In this document: positions 37,728 to 46,319 of the stretch, piece by piece
How the letters are laid out: each line of letters starts with the position of its first letter
Position numbering within the stretch: the stretch's first letter is position 1
From: Cyanobacteria bacterium RI_101
GTDB lineage: Bacteria > Cyanobacteriota > Cyanobacteriia > Cyanobacteriales > Microcystaceae
Assembly: GCA_016471375.1 (NCBI GenBank)
Contig: WGLZ01000030.1
Span: forward strand, 34,927-98,926
Direction of reading: 5' to 3'
DNA length: 64,000 nt
Notes under the pieces: model-generated
What the model was told of the DNA's origin: nothing
Seen by the model: only the letters and a program-made list of their open reading frames with translations
Database searches by the model: none
Program-made: the position numbers and the translations under genes

Positions 37728-38825
37728 ATGACTCCAACGCCTTTGCTCCCTAGTCTCTGCGTCGCGCCCCGTCAAGTTTTACGCTGTTCCTTATCGGAGT
37801 GGGCGCCAGAGTTAAGCCAGTGGGGGCGAAAGCCGGTTTTGATCGGCGGAGCGCAAAGTTTAGCCCAGGCGAAAACCCACTGCCCGGCGCTGGCGGAGTA
37901 TCCCGCGTTTCACTACGGCCCGGACTGTTGCGAAGAGTCCCTGAATCGGTTGGAAAAGGCGATTCAAGGAGAAGGCGCCGACTTGATCCTCGGCGTCGGC
38001 GGCGGCAAAGCTCTGGATACGGCCAAATTAGCGGCCTTTAAAACCGGACTGCCCATTATTACCATTCCGACCTCCGGCGCCACCTGCGCGGCTTGGACGG
38101 CGCTGGGAAACATTTACAGCCCCGAAGGCGCTTTTCTTTACGACGTACCCCTGCCCCGGTGTCCCGATTTACTGCTCCTGGACTACGACCTCATTTTAGC
38201 GGCGCCGACCCGAACCCTAGTGGCGGGCATTGGCGACGCCATCGCTAAATGGTACGAAGCCTCCGTCAGCAGCGCCGACTCGACGGACACCCTCACCATC
38301 GCGGCGGTGCAACAGGCCCGGGTTCTGCGGGACCTGCTCCTGCAAAAATCCGTCCCGGCGCTACAGGAGCCGGGGGGGCAAACCTGGCGGGAAGTGGTGG
38401 ACGCGACGGTCTTGCTGGCGGGGGTCAGCGGCGGTTTGGGAGGAGCTAACTGTCGCACCGTCGGCGCCCACGCGGTGCATAACGGATTAACCCAACTGCC
38501 CCAGGCCCACGGCGCCCTCCACGGGGAAAAGGTGGCCTACGGGATTTTAGTTCAACTGCGTCTAGAGGAAATGGTGTCCGCTAACCAGTTGGCGCTCACG
38601 GCTCGCCAACAACTGCTCAAGTTTTACGGGGAAATCGGTCTGCCCCGGTCTTTAAACGATTTAGGCTTAGGGCAGATTACCCTAGCGGAGCTAGACCAGG
38701 TGGCCCAATTTACCTGCGCCCCCCAATCCGACCTGCACCGCTTGCCCTTCGAGGTCTCCCCGGAGATGCTGAAGGCGGCGCTGGTCTCCACCCAACTGAC
38801 GGCGCCGGCGGGGACATGGGCTTAA
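37728..38825 (+). CDS. Iron-containing alcohol dehydrogenase / GldA-like protein
   Basis: 365 residues. The nucleotide site reads LILGVGGGKALDTAKLAA, followed by IITIPTSGATCAAWTALG and metal-binding positions (GIGDAIAKWYEA; AHAVHNGLTQLP; AHGALHGEKVAYG with His ligands). The family includes glycerol dehydrogenase and glycerol-1-phosphate dehydrogenase; the substrate here is unknown. Its end overlaps cobH by ten bases, so the two are translated together, which hints at an accessory role near cobalamin metabolism or only at shared expression. It diverges from the giant phosphatase gene across 205 bases. Confidence 0.85.
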   Translation: MTPTPLLPSLCVAPRQVLRCSLSEWAPELSQWGRKPVLIGGAQSLAQAKTHCPALAEYPAFHYGPDCCEESLNRLEKAIQGEGADLILGVGGGKALDTAKLAAFKTGLPIITIPTSGATCAAWTALGNIYSPEGAFLYDVPLPRCPDLLLLDYDLILAAPTRTLVAGIGDAIAKWYEASVSSADSTDTLTIAAVQQARVLRDLLLQKSVPALQEPGGQTWREVVDATVLLAGVSGGLGGANCRTVGAHAVHNGLTQLPQAHGALHGEKVAYGILVQLRLEEMVSANQLALTARQQLLKFYGEIGLPRSLNDLGLGQITLAELDQVAQFTCAPQSDLHRLPFEVSPEMLKAALVSTQLTAPAGTWA

Positions 38826-39442
38826 ATCATCCCATCCTTGAGCAAAGTTTCGCCGTGATTGACCGCCAGGTCGGCGCCCACAGTCTTTCTCCCCAGGAAT
38901 ACGCTCTCGCTCGCCGCGTCATCCACGCCACGGCGGATTTTGACTATTTAACTCTTTTGCGGGTCGGCGCCGGAGCGATCCCAGCGGCCTTAGAGGCCCT
39001 GCGGAAGGGAACTCCCATCGCGGCGGATGTGACCATGACGCGGCAGGGGATTCTGGGCATGGCGGCTAAGACTTTTCAGAATCCAGTCTTAACAGCTTTG
39101 GATTTCACCGCCGAGGCGGAAGCGGGCAAAACTAGAACCGAAACGGGCCTATTACACTGCTTCGCCCAGTATCCCAGCGCCGTCTACGTCTTTGGCAACG
39201 CCCCCACGGCGCTCTTAGCGCTTTGTCGAACGATTGAATCTCTTCCCCCCCAGGCGCCGCGACCGCCTCTGATTATCGGCGCTCCGGTGGGCTTTATCTC
39301 GGTTTTGGAAGCTAAGGCGGCGCTGGCCCGCTTACCTGTGCCCCAAATCGCCATTGAGGGAAATAAAGGCGGCTCCCCTGTCGCCGCGGCCCTTGTCAAC
39401 GCACTCTTGGTTTTGGCCTATAGCGAAACCAGTAAGGACTGA
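38816..39442 (+). CDS. cobH: Precorrin-8X methylmutase
   Basis: 208 residues. It moves a methyl group to give hydrogenobyrinic acid (or the cobalt form, CbiC) in corrin ring synthesis. The catalytic His is probably His37 in RRVIHATADFDY. Other signatures are GTPIAADVTMTRQGI, VYVFGNAPTALLAL and IGAPVGFISVLEAK. It starts ten bases inside the dehydrogenase gene and its end overlaps the convergent oxidoreductase gene by 25 bases. Confidence 0.95.
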   Translation: MGLNHPILEQSFAVIDRQVGAHSLSPQEYALARRVIHATADFDYLTLLRVGAGAIPAALEALRKGTPIAADVTMTRQGILGMAAKTFQNPVLTALDFTAEAEAGKTRTETGLLHCFAQYPSAVYVFGNAPTALLALCRTIESLPPQAPRPPLIIGAPVGFISVLEAKAALARLPVPQIAIEGNKGGSPVAAALVNALLVLAYSETSKD

Positions 39443-40437
39443 GCCAGCGCCAAACCGGATAACGCGGCGCCTTCCACCTTCCCCCCCACAAAACCGTCTC
39501 CCCCTAATACCAAGGGCCCCGGCGCCGGCAGGGATAAACAGGGTTCCGGGTAGGGTTGGAGAACCTGGCTGTAGCGCCAACGGTGGAGGTGGGTGGTTAA
39601 AACCTTTGAACCGAGCCAAGGGCGGGCGGCTTCCAGCATTTGGGCGGTAATCGCTTCCGTCTCCGCTTCAAAATGGTCGGCGCTCCACTGGGGGCCGGCT
39701 TGGATCGTGACGGCGTACCCCTGGGGAGAAACGCCCTTTTGGTGATTGCAGGCGATCCAGCCCAGGGGGTCTCCCGTTAACCACAGCCCCCCCGGCGGCG
39801 GAATTTGGGCCGGTTCTTCGAGGAGCGCCAGCAGGGTTAAACAGGGAGCGTAAGTTACATTTTCTAACTTTGCCCGGATGTCCGGCTTTAGGGAAATCTC
39901 AGATCTCTCCAGCAGTTCCAAGCATTGGGGAACCGGCGCCGTCAGCGCCAGGGCTTGGGCCGAGTAAACCGCCTCGGCGCCGTCGGTAAGGACTTCCGCC
40001 CGGACGCGCCATTCCCCCTCCCGCCAGCGAAAATCCAAAACCCGGCGCTGGGTTAAGACCGGCTGGGGCGCCAACTGAGCCGCTAAATATTGGGCTAAAC
40101 TCCGATTGTTTTCGGCGCCGCGGTAAGCGACTTTTTCGGCGTTGCGGAATGTCCCCGTTAAGGTGGGAAAGCCTTCGGACCAGGGGACAATGACGCCCGC
40201 GTCGAGCCACTCCTGAACCCAAGGCTGGAATTGGGGACTACCGACGGTGAAATACTGGGCGCCGAAGTCGAAACAGCCGGTTTGCTCCCCGGAGGTCAAG
40301 CGCCGACTGGCCAGACGGCCGCCAATCCCCCGACCTTTATCGAGGATTTGAACGCGCCACCCCCGACGGGCCAGAACGGCGGCGCCGATTAACCCCGTTA
40401 GACCGCCGCCGACCAGTAAACAAGTCTTTTCCGCCAT
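39418..40437 (-). CDS. FAD-dependent oxidoreductase (renalase-like)
   Basis: 339 residues with the FAD Rossmann motif VGGGLTGLIGAAVLARRG at 8-25, ILDKGRGIGGRLASRR, FDFGAQYFT and the C-terminal VLGGDGFVGGKVEGAALSG FAD motif. It belongs to the NAD(P)/FAD amine-oxidase-like proteins annotated as renalase or deoxygenase relatives. The substrate is unknown. Its 3' end overlaps cobH tail to tail by 25 bases. Confidence 0.85.
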   Translation of the reverse strand: MAEKTCLLVGGGLTGLIGAAVLARRGWRVQILDKGRGIGGRLASRRLTSGEQTGCFDFGAQYFTVGSPQFQPWVQEWLDAGVIVPWSEGFPTLTGTFRNAEKVAYRGAENNRSLAQYLAAQLAPQPVLTQRRVLDFRWREGEWRVRAEVLTDGAEAVYSAQALALTAPVPQCLELLERSEISLKPDIRAKLENVTYAPCLTLLALLEEPAQIPPPGGLWLTGDPLGWIACNHQKGVSPQGYAVTIQAGPQWSADHFEAETEAITAQMLEAARPWLGSKVLTTHLHRWRYSQVLQPYPEPCLSLPAPGPLVLGGDGFVGGKVEGAALSGLALAQSLLVSL

Positions 40438-40459
40438 GGGGATTGTTTAAGTGAAACTC

Positions 40460-40786
40460 TTATTCGTCCTCGTCCTCGTCCTCGTCGGACTCGGCCCGAC
40501 CGGCGTAGATTTGCTCGGCCTCGGGGCATTCGTCGGAGACTAAAATGTCGGGGTTAAGACGGGAGACGGACGCTAACTTGCGGTTGACCGCGCCGATACT
40601 TTCCAGACGCACCATTTCTTCCCAGGCGCTGATTTCGTCTTCCTCTTCCGTTTCGTAGCGGATGGTCACTAAATCCCCCTCTAGGGCGAGGATTTTGGCG
40701 CCTTCAATCCAACGCTGCTGGTCACGCAAATAAATACAAACTTCCTGACCATCCTGACAGAATTGGTAAATTTTACGATGTAACAT
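40460..40786 (-). CDS. Small acidic conserved cyanobacterial protein
   Basis: 108 residues. The core MLHRKIYQFCQDGQEVCIYL, RDQQRWIEGAKIL, EGDLVTIRYETEEEDE and ISAWEEMVRLESIGAV looks like a small beta-barrel and is familiar from cyanobacterial genomes (possibly DUF6679, from memory). It ends in alternating Glu and Asp. No function is known. Its gene lies 22 bases upstream of the oxidoreductase gene, and they may be co-transcribed. Confidence 0.78.
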   Translation of the reverse strand: MLHRKIYQFCQDGQEVCIYLRDQQRWIEGAKILALEGDLVTIRYETEEEDEISAWEEMVRLESIGAVNRKLASVSRLNPDILVSDECPEAEQIYAGRAESDEDEDEDE

Positions 40787-41121
40787 AATTCGGGCAAGCT
40801 CCTAAACGGATCAAGATACTCCTTGGCGCGGACAGTCGGGGGAATTAGTTCGCCGGGAACGACCGGGGTTCAAGGAGGGAGTTGCAAAACCGGAGAAGGA
40901 CGACAACGGGTCGAAAATCGGAAGGAAAACGTTTCACAGTGGGCTAGATTAAGTGAGTCCCGGAGTGGATAGGCTCATTCTATCCTAGTTTTCCCCTTTG
41001 GACAGGTTTGGCGCGTAATTTTTCGGTCAGGGAGGCAAGGTTCCCGGCCGCCAAACTTGCCGGTCTGGATCGGCGCCGAAGTTTTGGGGCAGAATAAAAA
41101 ACACCCCTCTTCCTCAGCGCC
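40787..41121. other. Gene-free gap before the restriction-modification gene
   Basis: The 335-base stretch between divergent genes has no convincing reading frame, repeat or RNA. It must hold the promoters of both the small acidic protein and the restriction-modification gene. I could not single out either. Confidence 0.5.
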
Positions 41122-44100
41122 ATGACCCGACAAACCCCCCGTCAAGCTCTAGCGGAAAATAAGTCGTTGCTGAAATGGCGGCCGCCCCTAGACCGCTGGC
41201 GTCCTTGGCGCTCGGCGCTGGCGGCGCTGTTAGACCAGGTCAAGGAGAGCGAGACGGAGGAGTTTCATAAAACGCTGGTTCGAGATTATTTAACCGTCGC
41301 TCTGCGGGGGGAGGGGGATAAAACCTGTCCCTACTTTATCAACGTCAAAAACTACGCTCAGGGCGGCGGGGATCTGGTTGTCCACGGGGGCAAGACGGCG
41401 GAGAGTCCTGTGGCGGCGATTCTGGAGTTAAAGCGCCCCGGAGATGGGGTGGCGGAGACGCCGAAACCGGATCGGCTGAATAGTAAGGCGCTCCGGCAGT
41501 TGGTCTTTTATTTTTTACAGGAGCGGTTACAGGGCGGCAATTTGGAGCTGAAGCGCCTGGTGATTAGCAATCTTTACGAGTGGTTTATTTTTGACGCGGC
41601 TCAGTTCGAGCGCCTGTTTGTGGAGCGGTTGGAGAAACGGTTTCTAGATTTTCAATCGGGGCGGTTAACGGGGAGAACAACGGATTATTTTTACGAGAAT
41701 ATCGCTCAACCAGCCATCGCGGAGGTAGAGGATCAGCTAAAGTTTGTTTACGTCGATCTGCGGGATTACGAGTCGATTATCCGGGAGGAGACGGACGAGC
41801 AGGCGCTGACGGATTTGTTTAAGGTCTTCGCGCCGGAGTATTGGTTAAAGTTGCCGTCGGCTAATGATAGCAATCGTTTGGACGAGGGGTTTTATAGCGA
41901 GTTGTTGCACCTGATGGGCTTGACGGTGGTGAAGTCCAAGGGGAAGAAGTTGATCCAGCGCCTGGGGGAGAAGGAGCGCCTGCCGGGGTCTTTGTTGGAA
42001 AACGCAATTAGCCAAATTCAGAGTTTGGATAAGTTAGCGTCCCTAGACGATCCGTTGAGTTATGGGGACACGGAGGAGGAGCAGTTATTCGGCGCCGCTT
42101 TGGCGTTGGTGATTGTCTGGGTGAATCGGGTTTTATTTTTGAAGTTGTTGGAAGCGCAGTTGCTCAGTTATCACCGGGAGGAGCGGGATCTCTATCGCTT
42201 TTTGAACGGGGATCAGATTAAGGATTACGGCGCCTTGCAACAGTTATTTTTTGAGGTGTTGGCGGTTCCGGCGGCGGAGCGTTCCTCAGCGGCTCAGGGG
42301 AAGTTTCCGCGGGTGCCCTATCTGAATAGTTCGTTGTTTGAGATGACGGATTTAGAGCGCCGAACGATTGTGATTAGCAATTTGCAAAATGAGGAATTGC
42401 CGGTTGTTAAGGGCACGGTTTTGTTGGACGACGGAGGTAAGCCCCGGACGGGTTCGATGTCGGCGCTGGCTTATTTGTTTGCGTTTTTGAACGCCTATGA
42501 TTTTGGCAGTGGGGAGACGGGTCTGCTGAAGCAAGACCAAAAGCGTCTGATCAATTCTTCAGTGTTGGGCCGCATTTTTGAGCGAATTAATGGTTATAAG
42601 GACGGTTCCTATTTTACTCCTGGCTTTATCACGATGTATATGTGTCGGGAGACGATCCGTCGGGCGGTATTGCAGAAGTTCCGGGAGGTTAAGGGTTGGG
42701 ATTGCGCAGATTTAACAGATTTACGTAATCGCATTCATAATCGCATTGATGATGTTACGCAGGAAGCAAACGAGATTGTTAATTCCCTAAAAATCTGCGA
42801 TCCAGCGGTGGGTTCGGGGCATTTTTTGGTGTCGGCGCTGAATGAGATGATTGCGATTAAGAGCGAGTTAATAATTCTAATGGATCGTTCTGGAATGCTG
42901 TTAAAGGGTTATCATATTGCGGTGGTTGATGATGAGTTGGTGATTCTGGATGAGAAGGGGGACTTTTTTGAGTATCATCCCGGCGGTCGGGAGTCGCAGA
43001 GGGTGCAGGAGGCGCTTTTCCATGAGAAGCAAACGGTTATTGAGGGCTGTTTGTTTGGGGTGGATATTAATAAAAATTCGGTACAGATCTGTTGTCTGCG
43101 TTTATGGATTGAGTTGTTAAAAAACGCTTATTATCGCACCGATGAACAGTTGGAGACGTTGCCAAACATTGATATTAATATTAAGCACGGTAATTCGCTA
43201 ATCAGTAAGTTTTCGATAGATTCTGACTTGAAATCTGTCTTATTTACGCAAAAAAGTCAATTATATATTACAGACTATAAAAATGCAGTGCATGAATATT
43301 TTGACGCAAGAAGTAAGAAAGATAAAAAAAGGGCTAAAGAGAATATCAAAAAAAGTAAAGAAGTGATGAAGGCTTCATTACCCAAAAAGAATCATCCGAA
43401 AAAGACTACTCTAGATCGTTTGGAAAACGAGCTATCCAAGCTAGAAAATTTCCAACGTCCTTTTTCTCTAGGCGTTAAAATAGAATTAGATACAAGGGCA
43501 GAAAAATTAGAGAAAGAGCGGGAGAAGAAAATTACTAAGTTAAGAAATGAGATCGATAAGCTCCGGGCAACTATTGAGGAGGAGAAAAGCAGTCGTCTTT
43601 ATGATAATGCTCTGGAATGGCGCTTTGAGTTTCCAGAGGTGTTGACGGATGAGGGGGATTTTGTGGGGTTTGATGTGGTGATTGGGAATCCTCCTTATAT
43701 TTCTAACTGGGATTTATCAGAAAAAAATAGGAGCTTAGTTTTATTACTAGAAAAGGAGTATAGTCCTTATCTAAATGGTCACTGGGACTTATTTAGTTGC
43801 TTTGTTGTTCTTGCTCAAAAAATTTCTACACAAAAAGGATTAAATTCTTATATTCTTCCAACGTCTTTCTACAAAGAAAAACATTCAACAGAGTTAAGAA
43901 AACACTTGTTGAAAAGCGTAACAATTTTTGAATTGCTTGATTTTCAACAAGCTTGTGTTTTTGAAGATGTGGCAAGACAAACAGGTATATACATCATAAG
44001 TAGCTCAATGGCTTCTGAAAATAAAATAAAAATAAAGATGGGTATTGAATCTCATCATCATTTTGTCTCCCAAGATTTCTATCTACAGCTAAAGAACTAC

Positions 44101-44889
44101 GCATTCAAAACAAAAGTTTCTGACAGTGATATTTCTTTGTATAAGAAAATCAAAAAAGATTCTACTCTTTTAGGCGAGTTAGTTTGCGTAAATACAGGAG
44201 TTGTGGCCCACTCAAAAAAAGAAAGTAAGTTAAAATTTACGAAGGATGATGTAATTTACAAGCATTACGAGAGTGGATACAAAAAATATATTGTTGGATT
44301 AAATTTATCTCCTTATACTATTGAGTATAAAAATGACTATATAGATTATGAATCTAAACAAGATCATTTTCATCGTCCCAAATATCCACTACTTTTTGAA
44401 TCAGAAAAAATTATTGTCAGAAGAATTAGCGGTGCTAATAATAGATTTATTGCTTGCTATGATGACCAAGGCTATTATTCTAATGATAATTTAATGCACT
44501 TGGTCAAATGGAATACAGAAATCTTAAATTTCCAAAAACCAGAACACAAATGGAATATATCTTTAAATAATTCTATTTCAATAAAGTATATACTTTCAGT
44601 TTTAAATTCAAAAATTTGTACATATTACTTCGAGAAATTCTTGAGCACAGATACTCTTCAGGGAACTTACTCTAGTATTTATCCAGAGGATATTCGGCAA
44701 ATTCCAATCAAAAATATTGATTTAAACCAGCAAATTAGATTGATTAACTTAGTTGATCAAATCCTTGATGCGAAAAAAGCTGATCCCAAAGCCGACACCA
44801 GCGCCTTAGAGGCCGAAATTGATCGCCTCGTCTATGAACTCTACGGCCTTACCGAGGAGGAGATCGCCATTATCGAAAACTCTCAATAA
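41122..44889 (+). CDS. Type IIG-like restriction-modification protein (Eco57I-type)
   Basis: 1,255 residues. The N-terminus has a probable PD-(D/E)XK nuclease core (Asp84 in GGGDLVVHG, Glu102 and Lys104 in ILELKRPGD). A helical linker leads to an N6-adenine methyltransferase: motif I DPAVGSGHFLVSALNEM near 558 and motif IV IGNPPYISNW near 854. The rest (about 900-1210) is a target-recognition region, and the end (LDAKKADPKADTSALEAEI) is a common coiled tail. Cleavage, methylation and recognition in one chain are typical of type IIG. No separate methylase, specificity or helicase gene accompanies it. The first 2 kb use GC-rich codons like the host; from about 43.2 to 44.75 kb the gene is AT-rich and lacks GGCGCC. 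Confidence 0.87.
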   Translation: MTRQTPRQALAENKSLLKWRPPLDRWRPWRSALAALLDQVKESETEEFHKTLVRDYLTVALRGEGDKTCPYFINVKNYAQGGGDLVVHGGKTAESPVAAILELKRPGDGVAETPKPDRLNSKALRQLVFYFLQERLQGGNLELKRLVISNLYEWFIFDAAQFERLFVERLEKRFLDFQSGRLTGRTTDYFYENIAQPAIAEVEDQLKFVYVDLRDYESIIREETDEQALTDLFKVFAPEYWLKLPSANDSNRLDEGFYSELLHLMGLTVVKSKGKKLIQRLGEKERLPGSLLENAISQIQSLDKLASLDDPLSYGDTEEEQLFGAALALVIVWVNRVLFLKLLEAQLLSYHREERDLYRFLNGDQIKDYGALQQLFFEVLAVPAAERSSAAQGKFPRVPYLNSSLFEMTDLERRTIVISNLQNEELPVVKGTVLLDDGGKPRTGSMSALAYLFAFLNAYDFGSGETGLLKQDQKRLINSSVLGRIFERINGYKDGSYFTPGFITMYMCRETIRRAVLQKFREVKGWDCADLTDLRNRIHNRIDDVTQEANEIVNSLKICDPAVGSGHFLVSALNEMIAIKSELIILMDRSGMLLKGYHIAVVDDELVILDEKGDFFEYHPGGRESQRVQEALFHEKQTVIEGCLFGVDINKNSVQICCLRLWIELLKNAYYRTDEQLETLPNIDINIKHGNSLISKFSIDSDLKSVLFTQKSQLYITDYKNAVHEYFDARSKKDKKRAKENIKKSKEVMKASLPKKNHPKKTTLDRLENELSKLENFQRPFSLGVKIELDTRAEKLEKEREKKITKLRNEIDKLRATIEEEKSSRLYDNALEWRFEFPEVLTDEGDFVGFDVVIGNPPYISNWDLSEKNRSLVLLLEKEYSPYLNGHWDLFSCFVVLAQKISTQKGLNSYILPTSFYKEKHSTELRKHLLKSVTIFELLDFQQACVFEDVARQTGIYIISSSMASENKIKIKMGIESHHHFVSQDFYLQLKNYAFKTKVSDSDISLYKKIKKDSTLLGELVCVNTGVVAHSKKESKLKFTKDDVIYKHYESGYKKYIVGLNLSPYTIEYKNDYIDYESKQDHFHRPKYPLLFESEKIIVRRISGANNRFIACYDDQGYYSNDNLMHLVKWNTEILNFQKPEHKWNISLNNSISIKYILSVLNSKICTYYFEKFLSTDTLQGTYSSIYPEDIRQIPIKNIDLNQQIRLINLVDQILDAKKADPKADTSALEAEIDRLVYELYGLTEEEIAIIENSQ

Positions 44890-44935
44890 CTTTGAACCCA
44901 TTAAATCTCAGTTTACTAAAAAGGAAAAATGAATC

Positions 44936-45118
44936 ATGTCTGAACGAGAACAACTTCTCAACGAACTAGAAAATACACCCGATTTTCTGCAATTTATTGA
45001 TCGGCTTCACGCTGACACTATTGAAGAAAGTCAACCATTGCCCACAGACTTTGCCCAAAACTTAGATCATTATCTCTATGGAATACCTAAAGAACTCCAA
45101 GGGAAGGAAATCATATAG
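44936..45118 (+). pseudogene. Antitoxin-like small protein, probably frameshifted
   Basis: The frame at 44936 gives 60 residues (MSEREQLLNELENTPDFLQF start) and stops at 45118. In the adjacent frame the sequence continues as VILQEVEAMILGKSEP and stops at 45166-45168, overlapping the next start as ATGA. That coupling suggests the original gene ran to 45168 and lost its frame near 45095-45110. The start resembles small DUF2281-type antitoxins, a weak match. AAAGGAAAA upstream serves as ribosome site. Confidence 0.5.
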
Positions 45119-45164
45119 TCATATTACAGGAAGTTGAAGCCATGATTTTAGGAAAATCCGAACC

Positions 45165-45485
45165 ATGACCAACGATGATCTATTTTTCCAAGTTTTAACG
45201 CCCCTTAACTGTACCATTCGAGTCAGTATTACCTACTGGGAAATTATCACCCAGATTAAACATCCCATCATGCAAGAACAAGAAAAGCTGGTTCAAGAAA
45301 CCCTTACTCAACCCGACGAAATTCGGCGTAGCCGTAGTGATCCCAATGTTTACCTTTTTTATAAATTTCAGCGACCAAAACGCTGGCTCTGCGCCATTAT
45401 CCGTAAACTCAACGGCGATGGTTTTCTGATTACCGCCTATCCTACCGACGCAATTAAAGAAGGAGAAATTCAATGGCAGAAGTAA
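45165..45485 (+). CDS. DUF4258/PBECR-like putative toxin nuclease
   Basis: 106 residues. The C-terminal half (IRRSRSDPNVYLFYKFQ, RWLCAIIRKLNGDGFLITAY) has the look of the DUF4258 or barnase/RelE-like small nucleases often paired with DUF2283 proteins. Its start overlaps the preceding frame (ATGA), and its end overlaps the DUF2283 gene by 13 bases. The toxin role is inferred from this pairing. Confidence 0.65.
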   Translation: MTNDDLFFQVLTPLNCTIRVSITYWEIITQIKHPIMQEQEKLVQETLTQPDEIRRSRSDPNVYLFYKFQRPKRWLCAIIRKLNGDGFLITAYPTDAIKEGEIQWQK

Positions 45486-45691
45486 ATGTTTATTATGACT
45501 CGATAGGAAATACCCTAACCGTCTGGTTTGGGGAACGATCCTCAGAATATCTCTGCGAAGAAACAGGAGACGAAGTCATTTTGATGAAAAATCAACAAGG
45601 GGAAGTCATCGGCTTTGAAAAACTAAACTATACTATTAGCGACAATACCAACTTAAAGATCTCCCTGGAAACGGCGCTGGTCAAACCGTAG
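45473..45691 (+). CDS. DUF2283 protein, putative antitoxin
   Basis: 72 residues with the family pattern VYYDSIGNTLTVWFG, DEVILMKNQQGEVIGFEKLN. It starts inside the last codons of the putative nuclease gene, so the two are translationally coupled, nuclease first. DUF2283 proteins are frequent partners of DUF4258 toxins in cyanobacteria. Confidence 0.82.
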   Translation: MAEVNVYYDSIGNTLTVWFGERSSEYLCEETGDEVILMKNQQGEVIGFEKLNYTISDNTNLKISLETALVKP

Positions 45692-45708
45692 AAACCCTAA
45701 AAAAGAAT

Positions 45709-45840
45709 GGCTCTCTGGGAATGGCGATGAAAATCATATCCTGTTATACAATTAATCCTCGGTCGTCGGTGAGGAAACCTTGCGCAGTCAGGGTTTTGCC
45801 TAATTGGCCTCTTGGCTACCACCCTGATCCCCAGAGAGCC
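45709..45840. mobile_element. Small MITE-like element, GGCTCTCTGGG ends
   Basis: GGCTCTCTGGG at 45709-45719 and its exact complement CCCAGAGAGCC at 45830-45840 bound 132 bases without a gene. The right end abuts the surviving half of a DUF4160 gene. No second copy or target duplication was seen, so the mobile nature is inferred only from the inverted ends. Confidence 0.5.
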
Positions 45841-45969
45841 GGTAAATTGACGCCTAGAGTTCTTAGCTTAGTCGTCGAGTGGGCGGGCTTATATCAATCA
45901 CAATTACAAACCAACTGGGAACTCGCCAAACAACAGCGACCTTTAGAAAAAATTCACCCCCTAGAATAA
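45841..45969 (+). pseudogene. C-terminal remnant of a DUF4160 gene
   Basis: From 45841 the frame reads GKLTPRVLSLVVEWAGL, then NWELAKQQRPLEKIHPLE, ending at 45969. This is the C-terminal half of the DUF4160 family. The N-terminal half, with its HFHA motif, is absent, and the sequence before it is the inverted-repeat element. The next gene, DUF2442, is the usual partner and follows two bases later. Confidence 0.7.
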
Positions 45970-45971
45970 CT

Positions 45972-46250
45972 ATGTTAAAAGACATCATCGCCGTTCAACC
46001 CCTCCCCAATTATCAACTCTATCTTCGTTTTGAAGATAACCAAGAGGGAATTATTAACATTCAACAACAGATCGAATTTAAAGGCGTATTTTCCCCCCTC
46101 AGCGATCCCAACTATTTCGCCCAAGTCACCGTTAATCCAGAACTTGGAACCATTCAATGGCCCAACGGCGCCGACTTAGATCCCGACGTTCTCTACAGCC
46201 TCATCACCCAACAAACTATCATCCTAACGGCGCCGGTTCGTCAACCCTAA
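45972..46250 (+). CDS. DUF2442 protein
   Basis: 92 residues from the ATG at 45972 (MLKDIIAVQPLPNYQLYLRF). The family core IINIQQQIEFKGVFSPLSDP, VTVNPELGTIQWPNGADLDP and LYSLI is clear. DUF2442 is usually coded after DUF4160 as a proposed toxin-antitoxin-like pair; here that partner is broken, so this is an orphan. Its last codons (TAPVRQP, stop) lie inside the 65-base dispersed repeat. Confidence 0.85.
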   Translation: MLKDIIAVQPLPNYQLYLRFEDNQEGIINIQQQIEFKGVFSPLSDPNYFAQVTVNPELGTIQWPNGADLDPDVLYSLITQQTIILTAPVRQP

Positions 46251-46291
46251 CCAATGGGAAAGTCGGCGCTGTAAAATCTGCTATCCTTAAA
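46227..46291. repeat. Island repeat, copy 1 (about 65 bp)
   Basis: ACGGCGCCGGTTCGTCAACC, CTAACCAATGG, AAGTCGGCGCTGTAAAATCT and GCTATCCTTAAA follow each other. Copy 2 at 48467-48531 differs at about five positions, and a part recurs at 47273-47296. Its left end codes the C-terminus of the DUF2442 protein; its right end leads into a Phd/PIN operon. Confidence 0.85.
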
Positions 46292-46319
46292 GTAAAGTAA
46301 ACCTTTAAAAAATCTCAAT

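Noticed and set aside
41122..44889. BREX PglX-type methyltransferase or type I restriction system
   Set aside because: No pglZ, brxC, hsdS or hsdR is adjacent. The N-terminal ILELKRP nuclease motif fits a single-chain type IIG enzyme better.
45721..45840. N-terminal 40 codons of the 82-codon frame ending at 45969
   Set aside because: They lie inside the inverted-repeat element and do not resemble the DUF4160 N-terminus. Only the part from 45841 is gene-derived.
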